A stretch of DNA of 64,000 nucleotides from an uncultured SAR324 cluster bacterium (GTDB taxonomy: Bacteria; SAR324; NAC60-12): assembly GCA_905182865.1 (NCBI GenBank), contig CAJJCY010000001.1:372001-436000 (forward strand), in the 5' to 3' direction. Positions 25,687 through 35,033 of the stretch are shown here, piece by piece; the first letter of the stretch is position 1; every line of letters begins with the position of its first letter. Below the pieces are notes generated by a model. The model was not told the origin of the DNA. It made no database searches and saw only the letters and a list, made by a program, of their open reading frames with translations. Made by a program: the position numbers and the translations under genes.

Positions 25687-26922
25687 TTAAGTGTGTTCAC
25701 CCTCTACTTTATTCAACTGAGCCAATGAGCTCTCTAAACGTTTTTGGAGTGGGACAAAACTTTCATCAACAGTCACAGCAGCATCCACGGAATCTTTTCC
25801 TAATTTTACCAAATTCATTACACCCTCTTCCGTAAAGCGCATTAAATCTCTGTGTATAAAACCATAATGGGTTAAATTCCCAAACTCTGTAAGAACAGGA
25901 AGATCTGATTTTTTTGGAGTAGTTTTCGATGTAAGTTTCAGCGCTTTGCGGTAAGCGACAACTGCAAGATTGTATACCGGAGCCATGTTTTCTCGGGCAC
26001 TTCTGTCACCGCTTTCAATTCGCAAATATTGATATTTTAGAGCTTGCATTTGAATTCGCCCCTCCATCACCAGAGGATATGTCAACTTGTTGTCAATTCG
26101 ACCCAATTGTTGTGCCAAGTCAAGTCCTGCTCCATGGAGTAACGGAATCTGTTTTAGCATTTCAATTGCCTGTACTGCTTTATTGATGATCATATTCTGC
26201 TTATTTGGATTTGCTTTTTCTGATTTGCCACTAAAAAATGAAGAGGACACTTTTTCTTTTGATGTCAGCTCTTCAATTTCTTCGTGTGAAAGCGTTGAAG
26301 TCATCTTTGTTTTTACTCTTTGAATTATCGTTTCACAATTATCTATCAAGGCCTCTGCAATTTGGATTTCGGTTTTCATAGATTCAGTATCTTTCACATG
26401 GGAATCTTCCGTATCTTCGTCTTCTAAATCTATACCACTCATATTCACATTTTTCAAAACTTCTGACCTGATGGCCATCATGTTATGTTTGTGAATATTT
26501 GCCAAACGCTCCAGATATGTGCGATAAGTATGCATAACCAACTGCAGAAAGGTTGTAGTTATATCACTAAGATATATTGGTATTGAAGCCTGAAGCATCA
26601 TGTTCAAATGAGTTTGAAGGTGATGAACTTTTCTGTCTGCCATCACAGCATTGACCAGTCGTAAACGAACCAGAGGGTCGGTAGGGTCACTATCTAATTG
26701 TTTGATTAGCTTTGAGACCTCTTTGTTATTTGGCACATCATTACCCAGAATCCTTCCATCAACATGCGGGTTTACCTGTTTTTTACCACCGAATATTTTA
26801 TTTATCCCAGTTTTTTTATTAGATTGTTTAATATCTTTGATAATTTCACGAAGTTGTTTTTGAAAACCGATGAAATTAATATTTGGTGTATTTGGATTTT
26901 CTATTGGTTCTTTTGAGGCCAT
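25687..26922 (-). CDS. Hypothetical soluble protein (411 aa), fourth gene of unknown cluster
   Basis: I do not recognise this protein. It is soluble, highly helical and lysine-rich at the start (LREIIKDIKQSNKKTGINKIFGGKKQ). A helical segment around residues 75-140 (DPLVRLRLVNAVMADRKVHHLQTHLNMML) resembles TPR-like repeats. A charged middle with DLEDEDTEDSHVKDTES is followed by another helical block (LDLAQQLGRIDNKLTYPLVMEGRIQMQALKYQYLRIE). It sits between tilS and three further unfamiliar genes, same strand, short gaps. A helical adaptor or scaffold is plausible from the repeats but not shown. The frame is intact. Confidence 0.7.
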   Translation of the reverse strand: MASKEPIENPNTPNINFIGFQKQLREIIKDIKQSNKKTGINKIFGGKKQVNPHVDGRILGNDVPNNKEVSKLIKQLDSDPTDPLVRLRLVNAVMADRKVHHLQTHLNMMLQASIPIYLSDITTTFLQLVMHTYRTYLERLANIHKHNMMAIRSEVLKNVNMSGIDLEDEDTEDSHVKDTESMKTEIQIAEALIDNCETIIQRVKTKMTSTLSHEEIEELTSKEKVSSSFFSGKSEKANPNKQNMIINKAVQAIEMLKQIPLLHGAGLDLAQQLGRIDNKLTYPLVMEGRIQMQALKYQYLRIESGDRSARENMAPVYNLAVVAYRKALKLTSKTTPKKSDLPVLTEFGNLTHYGFIHRDLMRFTEEGVMNLVKLGKDSVDAAVTVDESFVPLQKRLESSLAQLNKVEGEHT

Positions 26923-27049
26923 GATTTAGCTAAGGAACTAGGTTATAAAGATATCAAACCATCTGAAAAGGTCATTATACGAAGATAGGTTAAATAAGGG
27001 AACTTATTTCTCTGTTCTTTTTCTTGCCACTTGATCAGGTAAAATGAAA

Positions 27050-28352
27050 TTAGCCTTGGAGCGATGCTCTGCCGATCTGATCAAATGTTTTTGTCAGTGG
27101 ATGTGGTAGCAGATGTTCTCTTGTACCAATTGAATCATTAGGCCAGAGTGTGTTAGCAATCCCGTTGAGATAGTTCTGTTGAAATTTTGGAGTAATAGGA
27201 AGTTTATAATTTGATCCATTGACCCAAATTCGCTAAACGAGGCAGGTGTGATGCTCGTATTGGAATTTTTAGAGCAGACAAATGGCGCATGAATAAAATC
27301 CGGCACTCCCGACTGTTGAGACGCATAAAAAATTCAGCCAAGGCAGAATCTCCACCAATTTTTAACTTAGGTGGAACCTTTTTGATTACAATTTGTCTAA
27401 TATCAAAAGAGATAATAAATTGTTCTCCAAGATTGTCTCGTACGATTAGTGAAATAATATTGAGCTTGTCCACATTACACACCATCAAAACATCTCGTAT
27501 GTAATGTATGTTTTCCAACAGTTCCCGTGATGAAACCGAAAAATGCGAGAAAAATAAATTTATTTCAGTAGCCAATGTGAACAATGCACCTCCCGACACT
27601 GAATTTATTGCAACATCACTTTGATCCTGTGCGGCTGGTTTTTCAAAAGTAGAAAGATGTTTTCCTCCAAAGCCGACGCAACCGCTTAAAGTGCAACGTG
27701 CAATACCTTCCACCAGGTTTTCTTCAAACATCGGAACAACTGTTTCTGCAACAATTTTTCCTCCACCAACTTCTTTACGACTCAACATGGAACTGAATTG
27801 CCATTTTTCACTTTTTTGTACAAACACAACCTTTATTATTGATCGAGTAATACTCAAACTTTTTGAAATAGGTAACAATATCTGAAAAGGTTTTCTTTCA
27901 AAGTTTCTTTCAAAATGGAATTTAAAAATCACATTTTCCAGCGGGTCGCCTGCAATACTTACTTTAGCATTTGTGATGATATTTCTGACCCAGCTTTCCT
28001 TCATTATTAAGTCATACTGTTTAAAATAATCAACAATGTTGCCTTGTACGCTTTTTAGCTTTTGTAATTCCTCATAAACAATCTTAGCCTGCATTTGTTC
28101 AATTTTGTTGAGGGGAATTTTCTTTTTAAGTTTTACCAGTACCTTCCTGTCCTCAATTGAAACACGTTGATTTACAACATCGAGCAAAGGGCTGAGAATG
28201 TTGGCCGCTTTTTCTTTCTCAAATCCTTTCTCACTCAGACGTGCCAGTTGATTGGATATTTGAGTCAGAGCTCGTGTATGTCCAATTTTACAAAGTTTGT
28301 TCTCAACTCGAGTCATCGACTCAAGAAAAAGCTTCTTCAGCATTTTTTCCAT
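27050..28352 (-). CDS. Hypothetical soluble protein, third gene of unknown cluster, one frameshift
   Basis: An unknown protein of about 430 aa after correction. The first frame covers 28352-27204 (382 aa): basic helical N terminus (MLKKLFLESMTRVENKLCKIG), then beta-rich middle (VIFKFHFERNFERKPFQILL, IIKVVFVQKSEKWQF), then LVRDNLGEQFIISFDIRQIVI and RECRILFMRHLSALKI. The frame ends early. A protein-like continuation in another frame (KLPITPKFQQNYLNGIANTLWPNDSIG..., ending LQG) runs to TAA at 27052-27050, so a shift of one base near 27215-27235 is likely. I recognise no family; the last 150 residues look like a ligand-binding alpha/beta domain. It stands between two other unfamiliar genes on the same strand. 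Confidence 0.6.
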
Positions 28353-28454
28353 TTTGTTTCCTGCGTTATCCCGCCCTTGTGAAATTTTTATTAATGTATT
28401 TTTTCGGGAATTGAGAAAAAAATTTTATAAAAATCAACTAGTGAAGTTTTTCCA

Positions 28455-29840
28455 TCAAAAATATAGTTTCAATGATCCAATATAAGCAAATATTATTCCA
28501 ATCAATACCGCAGCAGCAAAAAACAATATATTTTTGAGTTTCAGACAGCGTGTTGAGTTCAAAATCCGGTTCTTCTTCCTCCTCTGTTCATAGCTTTCAA
28601 AACGTACCAGCATTTCAGTAAATTTAAGCCACCACGGGTCAAGCCTTAAAGCAGGGTAGTCGTCTTCCATCTGAACAATTGCATCAATCAGAGGCCCTTT
28701 TCGATTTTCTCGAATAAAGTAACGTCCTTCCGGATTCCATAACAATCTGGTCAAACTTGTAGGCAGTTCATCTTCTTCATCAATACAGACAATCATTTCC
28801 AGCCACCAGCAATTGAGAAGAGCTTTGGGAAGGTTACGGTGAGTTATTTTCTGACTTTCCCTTAAAAATATGGGAATGGCGTGACCCAAAAACATTTCTC
28901 GCGGAATGATTATTTCACCCCAGTTTGGTAGCTTTCCGAGGATGAATGATTCTGTCTCTTCTTCCAATATTTGGTTCTTTTCAGTAACATTCTTATTAAT
29001 CTGTACTTCGCCTGTATCATCTTCAGTAACTTTATGATTTTTTCTAAATTCAGCAGCCAGGTTTTGTTTCAGGGTCCATTCTGCTTCGGGGAAAACTCCA
29101 ATTGAGGAGAGAATTTTAAAATTTTTCGGCAGGTCAAATGGCATTGGTGTAATTCCACAGATCATAGCAGCAGGGTTTAGAAGAAAATCATTAAGCATCA
29201 GTGCATAGGCCATACTTCCTTCTGGAGAAACCAAAAATGGTGTGTGCTGACCGGCGCGCTGCTTCCGCAAAATATTAGTAAAAAAATGAATTTTGGTAGT
29301 CGGATATTTTTTAGTCAGGTATGCTTCTGCCTGCTGGATTTTGAGATGTAACGGATATTCAATTTCAGCTTCGAGATCTTTGGCTTGTCCGTTTGAAAAA
29401 GTTTCAATCATCCTAACAGTCCTGGAACTGTAATTTATTTCCAGTTTTGACAATACCTGCTGTTCCAGTCCATCCTTAAATACAACATTATGAGAACTGA
29501 AGTGTTGTTTGAGTGTTTGCATTGCTTCTGAAAGTTTATTCAAAGAAGCATATGCAACATGAGAAGAAAGATATTCAAAAAACTCAGTCAAGAGTGTTGA
29601 AAGCTGAGAATTATTTGTTAAGCTGTTAAAAAAACATTCGTTCTTTTTTTCCTCCGGAAGAGATTCAGGTGAAAGATTGTTCTTGACTCCATAACGCCAC
29701 AAAATTTGACGGGCACCAGCCTCATCCAGAAAAGTTGTACGGTAATAATTTGTTAAACAATTTAAAACCTTTTCTTTACCCAATTGCTTTAAGGAATATG
29801 GGAAGGCTTTTTGCTGTAAATCTCCTCCTCCTATTTTCAA
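28455..29840 (-). CDS. Unknown protein with C-terminal membrane anchor, possible adenylate cyclase-related part
   Basis: A 461-aa frame, TTG start as listed, with reading frame open further upstream to about 29884 (FLEPLKKFFSFLKIGGGD). Soluble for most of its length, it ends in one transmembrane helix (NILFFAAAVLIGIIFAYIGSL). The stretch LKIQQAEAYLTKKYPTTKIHFFTNILRKQRAG...GSMAYALMLNDFLLNPAAMICGITP resembles the segment of class I adenylate cyclases that follows the DxD motif (LLENWAASLGVEVSFFLID...[24 protein letters not shown]). It is in the same reading phase as the upstream gene, separated by two in-frame stops, so the two may be one gene. This relation is inference and needs a profile search. 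Confidence 0.5.
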   Translation of the reverse strand: MKIGGGDLQQKAFPYSLKQLGKEKVLNCLTNYYRTTFLDEAGARQILWRYGVKNNLSPESLPEEKKNECFFNSLTNNSQLSTLLTEFFEYLSSHVAYASLNKLSEAMQTLKQHFSSHNVVFKDGLEQQVLSKLEINYSSRTVRMIETFSNGQAKDLEAEIEYPLHLKIQQAEAYLTKKYPTTKIHFFTNILRKQRAGQHTPFLVSPEGSMAYALMLNDFLLNPAAMICGITPMPFDLPKNFKILSSIGVFPEAEWTLKQNLAAEFRKNHKVTEDDTGEVQINKNVTEKNQILEEETESFILGKLPNWGEIIIPREMFLGHAIPIFLRESQKITHRNLPKALLNCWWLEMIVCIDEEDELPTSLTRLLWNPEGRYFIRENRKGPLIDAIVQMEDDYPALRLDPWWLKFTEMLVRFESYEQRRKKNRILNSTRCLKLKNILFFAAAVLIGIIFAYIGSLKLYF

Positions 29841-29900
29841 AAATGAGAAAAACTTTTTAAGCGGTTCCAGAAAATTTTCACAATCAGGATATTAGAATTT

Positions 29901-30884
29901 CTAGGATTTAAACCTAACTCTGTAACAATAGTTGGCTTCATAAAAGTCTCCTTTTTGTATATGTTCTTGAATCAGTTTCCTTAATTCTTTGCGGTAGCTG
30001 CTGGCAAATATAAATTCTATCACTTGTTGCTCTTCTTCGCTTAACCCTGTACTGCAATGTTCTCTTAAAGTTACGGCAGCCGCTTTTTTTATTACCAGTT
30101 GTTCTTGTGTAGTAAGGCCATTAATGTAATAGTCTTCATAAAAAGACTCCATTACATTTGCAATTAGTGCGACAAGAAAATCTGCATCATTCCAGCTGAA
30201 TTTGAATTCCGGATTGGAATTAATAATGATTTGTGCATCCATATCAGAATCAGGTTTGTGTCCGATTCCGCCCAAACTCCCTGTGATAGTCAGTGACTTG
30301 ATCAACTGCCCGGATTTCTTTTTGAAATTGCTCATGAGGTCTGTTCCTGAAAATTCATCCTCAAGATGTGCGTCCATTCCTGCTTCTCCCTTAATTGAGG
30401 CAGAAGGTAAAAAACTTTCTAGTCCTTCAATTCCATGAATTGCCCCCTTCTGAAAAACATCGTAGGTCATAGTACTCATTACTGGGTTCCCTTCTTCATC
30501 CAACTCACCAGTCTTTTCCTGCAACTCTAACGGGGCAACGTTTTCGGGATTGATGTCAAAAAGGAGAATCCCTTCGAAAATTGTCTGGTGCATTTCTTGA
30601 TCAGAAAGCTGCATTAGACTTTCTAAACGTAAGCGGTTTATTCGACCCATCTCATTAAATTCCCTTTGTGCGTATTCTTTCCATTTCTTTAAATGCACTT
30701 TGTGGTAGGATCCACGCAAGGAATCACAGATTTGATTTGTATTGAGTGATTGCAACAGTGTTTTAAAGCTGCTTGCAGCAAATTCTCCTTGGGGATTACA
30801 AGGAATTTGCACATTAAACGAGCACAGAAGTTCCAGCTGTTGGTCTAGTCGGGAGGCCCCATCGGTGTTTGTAACTGTTGTCAT
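29901..30884 (-). CDS. Nucleotidyltransferase-like protein with class I adenylate cyclase motif
   Basis: A 327-aa soluble protein. The helical N-terminal 160 residues have no recognised domain. The motif TGSLGGIGHKPDSDMDAQII, near residues 198-217, has the signature of pol-beta-type nucleotidyltransferases, GS-x10-DxD, with the same spacing as the metal-binding site of class I adenylate cyclases (GSTSSIGQSCSSDLD in E. coli CyaA). The two acidic residues of DMD would bind magnesium. What follows (NPEFKFSWNDADFLVALIANVMESFYEDYY) may give the remaining fold. It is the first gene of a four-gene unknown cluster. The ATP-to-cAMP role is possible but not demonstrated. Confidence 0.5.
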   Translation of the reverse strand: MTTVTNTDGASRLDQQLELLCSFNVQIPCNPQGEFAASSFKTLLQSLNTNQICDSLRGSYHKVHLKKWKEYAQREFNEMGRINRLRLESLMQLSDQEMHQTIFEGILLFDINPENVAPLELQEKTGELDEEGNPVMSTMTYDVFQKGAIHGIEGLESFLPSASIKGEAGMDAHLEDEFSGTDLMSNFKKKSGQLIKSLTITGSLGGIGHKPDSDMDAQIIINSNPEFKFSWNDADFLVALIANVMESFYEDYYINGLTTQEQLVIKKAAAVTLREHCSTGLSEEEQQVIEFIFASSYRKELRKLIQEHIQKGDFYEANYCYRVRFKS

Positions 30885-31215
30885 ATAATCAGTTAAGCAA
30901 TGAGATCTGAATAATAAAGTGAATTGTTACTTACTTGTATAACAAAGCTATTGAAAAATCTGAATGCAAATTTCAAGTAATAACAGTTTCACATTGGGGC
31001 AGACAATAATGAAAAAAGATAAGAAAATTATTCCTTTATTGGATAAAAGTCATTTTGTTAGATATAATAAAGAAGCTGAAGTTGAGTATATATTTGTTTT
31101 TCCGTATGGGAGTGACTTTGAGAAAATATTGAGGTGTTTTGGTAGTAGATCAGCTTTGAACAAACCTGTACATACCTAAAAGACTAGGAAGAATTTCAGA
31201 GAAATTACTTCCTCT
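30885..31215. other. Intergenic region between the unknown cluster and flgH
   Basis: 331 bp between divergent-strand blocks. One 71-codon plus-strand frame (30964-31179; a shorter version begins MKKDKKIIPLLDK at 31009) has a ggggcag stretch before the inner ATG, but resembles nothing known and ends weakly; I do not treat it as a supported gene. No clear promoter for the cluster could be read, although this region must carry one. Confidence 0.4.
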
Positions 31216-31992
31216 TTACTGTGCACCGCCTTTAGCCAAATCACCTAGGCGACCTAAGAATCCGGTTTTTTGTTTTCCAAGCAATGGTGCAAGTTTTTTG
31301 AGGCGCTCGCGGACAAGGCTTCCGCTTTGCTGACGCTTGATTTTAACGTTTGGATTTGCAAGTTTACTGGCAGAAACAACGTTTGAATCATTTACATCTG
31401 CAGGACGCAAAATACCGGTAACAGTCGTAATATAACGGACTTGATTACGCTGGCGATAATCGATTTTTTGACCTTTGATAAGCATGTTACCATTGGGAAG
31501 TACACGAACGACACGTGCAGAAATGCCATCCAGATTTCGCAAAATCTGATTTTGTTCTTCTTCAATTGAATCTCTGAGAGTCAAGGCTTCAAGAGCAACG
31601 TTCGCTGTTTGTGCACCTCCGGCAGGTTGTCCTTCTGCAGTTGTTTTAGGAGGAGGCGCATTCACTATTAAACTCATTTCGTTGATACTCAACAAATCTC
31701 CGCGGAAACGTGCACGATGATCCCTTAGCAAATTACCAAATGAAGACTCATATCGCCAGAGGGAACCTTCATAGCGGTTTCTGCTTGTAGAAATTTGCTT
31801 TCGCCGTGAGCGCTTTGAAGTCCGTTTTAAATTGTCATTCATTTTTTTTACTTCATAAGCGGCCAAAACCTCAGCAGGAGGTTTCGGTTTCGGTTTTGAT
31901 CTTGACGGAACGCAACCTATGAGGCTCAGAACCAGGAATGTGGCCAGAAACCAATGGAATAAACCTGAAAATGGAATTAATAATTTATACAC
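31216..31992 (-). CDS. flgH: Flagellar L-ring protein FlgH
   Basis: FlgH is the outer-membrane lipoprotein that forms the L ring around the flagellar rod. The 258-aa product has a lipobox (VLSLIGC, Cys about residue 27) after a hydrophobic signal. The core region SLWRYESSFGNLLRDHRARFRGDLLSI is followed by SARVVRVLPNGNMLIKGQKIDYRQRNQVRYITTVTGILRPADV, the conserved beta-barrel part. It is somewhat basic and longer than usual at the C terminus (LGKQKTGFLGRLGDLAKGG). Presence of an L ring confirms a Gram-negative envelope. It is the last gene of flgF-flgG-flgA-flgH; flgI does not follow. Confidence 0.93.
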   Translation of the reverse strand: MYKLLIPFSGLFHWFLATFLVLSLIGCVPSRSKPKPKPPAEVLAAYEVKKMNDNLKRTSKRSRRKQISTSRNRYEGSLWRYESSFGNLLRDHRARFRGDLLSINEMSLIVNAPPPKTTAEGQPAGGAQTANVALEALTLRDSIEEEQNQILRNLDGISARVVRVLPNGNMLIKGQKIDYRQRNQVRYITTVTGILRPADVNDSNVVSASKLANPNVKIKRQQSGSLVRERLKKLAPLLGKQKTGFLGRLGDLAKGGAQ

Positions 31993-32034
31993 TGATTAAA
32001 ATTATGAAAATTCTAGTTTAGAAACCATATCAAT

Positions 32035-33069
32035 TTAATTTACCAAAACGATATTTCTGGTTTTGACAGTCGCAAAAACTACGATTTTACTGTCTACGTT
32101 TTTCACGGGAATTCGTTCACCTTTTCGGCCTTTGGCCATTGAAATTCCAGGTGCAGAAAGACGTATAAACGGTGTTTCGAAGACAATTTGCAAACGATCT
32201 CCGGATTTCACCAGCGGCGGATCTGTAAGTGTATTTCCCTGAATCGCTTCGCTTGGAGTGATTGTACGTCTTGATATTTTGCCAATTAGCTGTTCTTTGT
32301 CTGTTACATATTCACGCGGTATACGGTTTACATTTTTGCGAATTTTCAATAAATCTGATTCTTCAATTATATGGTTACGTTTGATAGTATTGCGTGCAAC
32401 ATACACTTCCTTGTAAATTTTTAAATATGTCCGTACAGAGACTTTCCTGATAGCTTTGCCATCAACACTAAACTCGACCTCATAATTACGGTAACCGCCT
32501 TCTTTTTTGTAATTTCCTTTTGAGGAAATTACATAGCTTACCTGTCCGCGTGGTAGAAAAATATCCCTTATCTTTGCCAGCAGACGAGGTTTCAAGTCAG
32601 AATTTTTTTTTGTTTCTTTAATGTGATTCAATACTACCTGCTCTATATCATTTCCCGATATTTTGAGTGCTGCCCGCTGAATGGTTGTTGAGTCTGATCC
32701 AGGAAAAACGAATTTCTTAATGTTAACTTTGTGGGAGCGCAATCGAGAGAGAATCAGAGAACGGGTAACGGTTAATTCCCTTCCTGGCAAAGGTGCACGT
32801 CCTATGACGACTTTGGCCAGTCTGTCCAACAGTATAAAATCTTCCCCTTCTAGCTGGGCAATTTCACCAAGTCGATATTCATCGCTGTTAATAACTGAAG
32901 ATTGTGGCAGGAAAATTTTGATTTGCTGTGCTTTAGGGTCAGTATTCCCGTTGGAAAATACTGTTACGGAATATAATAAAAATAACAGCAACAATAGTCC
33001 GTAACGATACGGATAAGGTCTCGTTGCTATACCTCTGGTTTTAATAATTAAATGTGCTAATGACTGCAT
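32035..33069 (-). CDS. flgA: Flagellar P-ring chaperone FlgA
   Basis: FlgA assists assembly of the periplasmic P ring. The 344-aa protein has an N-terminal signal/membrane segment (YRYGLLLLLFLLYSVTVFSNG), a long beta-rich middle, and a C-terminal SAF domain followed by the FlgA domain: YVARNTIKRNHIIEESDLLKIRKNVNRIP, LIGKISRRTITPSEAIQGNTL and VKSGDRLQIVFETPFIRLSAPG. It is longer than E. coli FlgA (219 aa), as in many other phyla with an extra N-terminal domain. It lies 42 bp upstream of flgH and after flgG. Confidence 0.9.
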   Translation of the reverse strand: MQSLAHLIIKTRGIATRPYPYRYGLLLLLFLLYSVTVFSNGNTDPKAQQIKIFLPQSSVINSDEYRLGEIAQLEGEDFILLDRLAKVVIGRAPLPGRELTVTRSLILSRLRSHKVNIKKFVFPGSDSTTIQRAALKISGNDIEQVVLNHIKETKKNSDLKPRLLAKIRDIFLPRGQVSYVISSKGNYKKEGGYRNYEVEFSVDGKAIRKVSVRTYLKIYKEVYVARNTIKRNHIIEESDLLKIRKNVNRIPREYVTDKEQLIGKISRRTITPSEAIQGNTLTDPPLVKSGDRLQIVFETPFIRLSAPGISMAKGRKGERIPVKNVDSKIVVFATVKTRNIVLVN

Positions 33070-33150
33070 TATATTTATACGAATCCTTAAGTACGTAGAG
33101 GGAAAACTATTGTTATACTTTTGCTTTATCCAAATTTGCCGGGCAGTTAA

Positions 33151-33939
33151 TTACCTGACCAGATTGTTAGTATTTTTAAGCATTTCATCAGCAGACTGGA
33201 TAGCCTTTGAGTTTACCTCATAAGCCCGCTGGGCAGTAATCATATTCACCATTTCTTCAACAAGGGACACATTTGAACGTTCTAAAAATCCCTGTGTGAG
33301 AGAACCCATGTTACTTGATCCAGGAGCATCAACGATTGCATTTCCTGATGCAGGAGTTGAAAGAAAGAGATTTTTACCAATTGGAGTCAGGCCTGGTGGA
33401 TTCTGAAAGCGTGCTAACTGAATGCTGCCAAGTGCCTCAGGCAAGTTCTCATCTCGCAAAAATATTGATACAGTACCATCTAAACCGATTTGAACTTTTC
33501 TGGTATCTGCCGGAATATTAATTTCTGGGTCCATCAGCATTCCGTCATTTGTCACTAAACGGCCCATTCCGTCTATATTGAAATGGCCGTCTCTGGAATA
33601 TGCTATGATTCCATTTGGTTGGAGGATTTGAAAAAATCCCATTCCGTCAATACTCAAATCCAGGTCATTACCGGTGTTTTCCATGTTGCCCTGTGTATGT
33701 ACCTTATCAATGCTAACGTACTTAACACCATGTCCTACATGAATTCCTACCGGAACTTGAGTGGAAACTGAAGATGGAACCCCGGCGTTGCGTTCATTGT
33801 AATACAGTAAATCCTGGAACTGGACCTTACTCTTTTTAAAACCTGTGGTGTTGACGTTTGCCAGGTTGTTTGCAGTTGTATCGATGTTTCTCTGTTGGGC
33901 CTGCATTCCAGTTGCAGCTGTATAAAGTGCACGCATCAT
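33151..33939 (-). CDS. flgG: Flagellar distal rod protein FlgG
   Basis: FlgG forms the distal rod of the flagellum. The 262-aa product has the N-terminal flagellar rod motif MMRALYTAATGMQAQQRNID and NNLANVNTTGFKKSKV, the internal GMGFFQI and FSRDGHFNIDGMGRL-like block, and the C-terminal TAQRAYEVNSKAIQSADEML helix. Length and sequence match FlgG (260 aa in E. coli) rather than FlgF. It follows flgF on the same strand by 62 bp, the canonical order. Confidence 0.96.
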   Translation of the reverse strand: MMRALYTAATGMQAQQRNIDTTANNLANVNTTGFKKSKVQFQDLLYYNERNAGVPSSVSTQVPVGIHVGHGVKYVSIDKVHTQGNMENTGNDLDLSIDGMGFFQILQPNGIIAYSRDGHFNIDGMGRLVTNDGMLMDPEINIPADTRKVQIGLDGTVSIFLRDENLPEALGSIQLARFQNPPGLTPIGKNLFLSTPASGNAIVDAPGSSNMGSLTQGFLERSNVSLVEEMVNMITAQRAYEVNSKAIQSADEMLKNTNNLVR

Positions 33940-34001
33940 AAGCGAAAAACTCCTGTATCAGTATATTAAATAATTAGGTTTATATTTTTGTAAATGTCAA
34001 A

Positions 34002-34772
34002 TTATGACTGAACCAGACTGATTGCTTTCTCATCTAATGTGCCGATTCTTGAAATAGCTTTGTGTACCGATTCATAGGCTCGTGTTGCAGTTATCATCCG
34101 AGTCATTTCTAGCATGATGTTCACATTTGAATCTTCCAGTATACCCTGTCTGAGTTTAATTTCATCTGAAGCAACCGGCAAATCATTGCTGTTGACAGGA
34201 GCAAAAAATCCCTGTCCCAGTTTCTGCAATTGGTCTTGATTACGAAAACGTACCAGACGGAAACTGTCAGCAATTATTCCATCGACGCTAAGTAGTCCGC
34301 TTTCGCTGACATCAATTGAACCTTCTTTAATGGTGATTACGCCATTTTCCCCTAAAACTGGATAACCGTCATTTGTAACAATACGACCAGTCGAATCGAG
34401 TTGAAAATTGCCGGCCCGGGTAAAACGCTCACCCTGAGGAGTAGAAATTGTGAAAAAACCTTCGTTTGAAATTGCAAAATCAAGATTATTTCCTGTAGAA
34501 CGCATTCGTCCGGGTTCAAAATTTTTCCCTACCTCATCTACAACGACTGCGGATTTGTCCATTCCTACATAGTCATCAAGATATTCATGAGACAAGAAAC
34601 GCTCTTCTAGTGATTCTGGAACAATGCGTTGGACGTTGGAAAGGACCTCCCTGAAAGACGGCTGATCTTCTTTGAAACCGACTGTGTTGACGTTTGCCAG
34701 ATTGTTTGAAACAGTTTCCATTTTACGCTCAATAACACCTGCCGCCTGAACAAGCGAAGTAATGCCACTCAT
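34002..34772 (-). CDS. flgF: Flagellar proximal rod protein FlgF
   Basis: A 256-aa rod protein with the shared N-terminal motif (ERKMETVSNNLANVNTVGFKEDQPSF), the internal MRSTGNNLDFAISNEGFFTIS block and the C-terminal MITATRAYESVHKAISRI helix. Two paralogous rod genes sit side by side; the first is shorter, lacks the FlgG-specific GFFQI block and carries an acidic insertion, so FlgF is the better call. It heads the flgF-flgG-flgA-flgH series. A sigma-54-like promoter and a 14-bp palindrome lie upstream. Confidence 0.9.
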   Translation of the reverse strand: MSGITSLVQAAGVIERKMETVSNNLANVNTVGFKEDQPSFREVLSNVQRIVPESLEERFLSHEYLDDYVGMDKSAVVVDEVGKNFEPGRMRSTGNNLDFAISNEGFFTISTPQGERFTRAGNFQLDSTGRIVTNDGYPVLGENGVITIKEGSIDVSESGLLSVDGIIADSFRLVRFRNQDQLQKLGQGFFAPVNSNDLPVASDEIKLRQGILEDSNVNIMLEMTRMITATRAYESVHKAISRIGTLDEKAISLVQS

Positions 34773-34819
34773 AAGGTATCCGAATATTGTAGATTTTAGT
34801 TTTTAATGAACTTTTAGCT

Positions 34820-34833
34820 GCTTTGATCAAAGC
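34820..34833. promoter_or_regulatory. 14-bp palindrome overlapping the flgF promoter
   Basis: GCTTTGATCAAAGC is a perfect palindrome. It overlaps the -12 element and the expected transcription start of the flgF sigma-54-like promoter, the position of a repressor-type operator. Confidence 0.35.
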
Positions 34834-34846
34834 AAGCAATATACCA
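34831..34846 (-). promoter_or_regulatory. Sigma-54-like promoter of flgF
   Basis: On the minus strand the sequence reads TGGTATATTGCTTGCT: GG and GC dinucleotides are 10 bp apart, and the -12 half TTGCT is exact; the -24 half (TGGTATA) matches less well. It lies about 60 bp upstream of flgF. Sigma-54 promoters for rod genes are common in flagellated bacteria. Confidence 0.45.
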
Positions 34847-35017
34847 GAATGGCTGCCGATTTTTGCTTTAGAGTTGATGGAACTTTATATTCTAACCGAA
34901 TGCTCAGCTCACAATTGATAATACTATTTGATTAAATTTTATGCAGTTGCCTAAAATTAATACAAATCTAATTGCAGTAATTTATTAAAAAACGTACAAT
35001 CTCAGTGAGATGACTTC

Positions 35018-35033
35018 TGGCTTGGTATTTGCC
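35018..35033 (+). promoter_or_regulatory. Sigma-54-type promoter of glnA
   Basis: TGGCTTG-N4-TTGCC: the invariant GG (35019-35020) and GC (35031-35032) are exactly 10 bp apart, as required for sigma-54 RNA polymerase. It lies 80 bp upstream of glnA, the classic nitrogen-regulated target. A 13-bp palindrome ATCTCAGTGAGAT (34999-35011) sits immediately upstream; no NtrC consensus was found. Confidence 0.6.

Noticed and set aside
30964-31179. 71-codon plus-strand frame between the unknown cluster and flgH
   Set aside because: No similarity and unusual composition; described as part of the intergenic region rather than as a gene.
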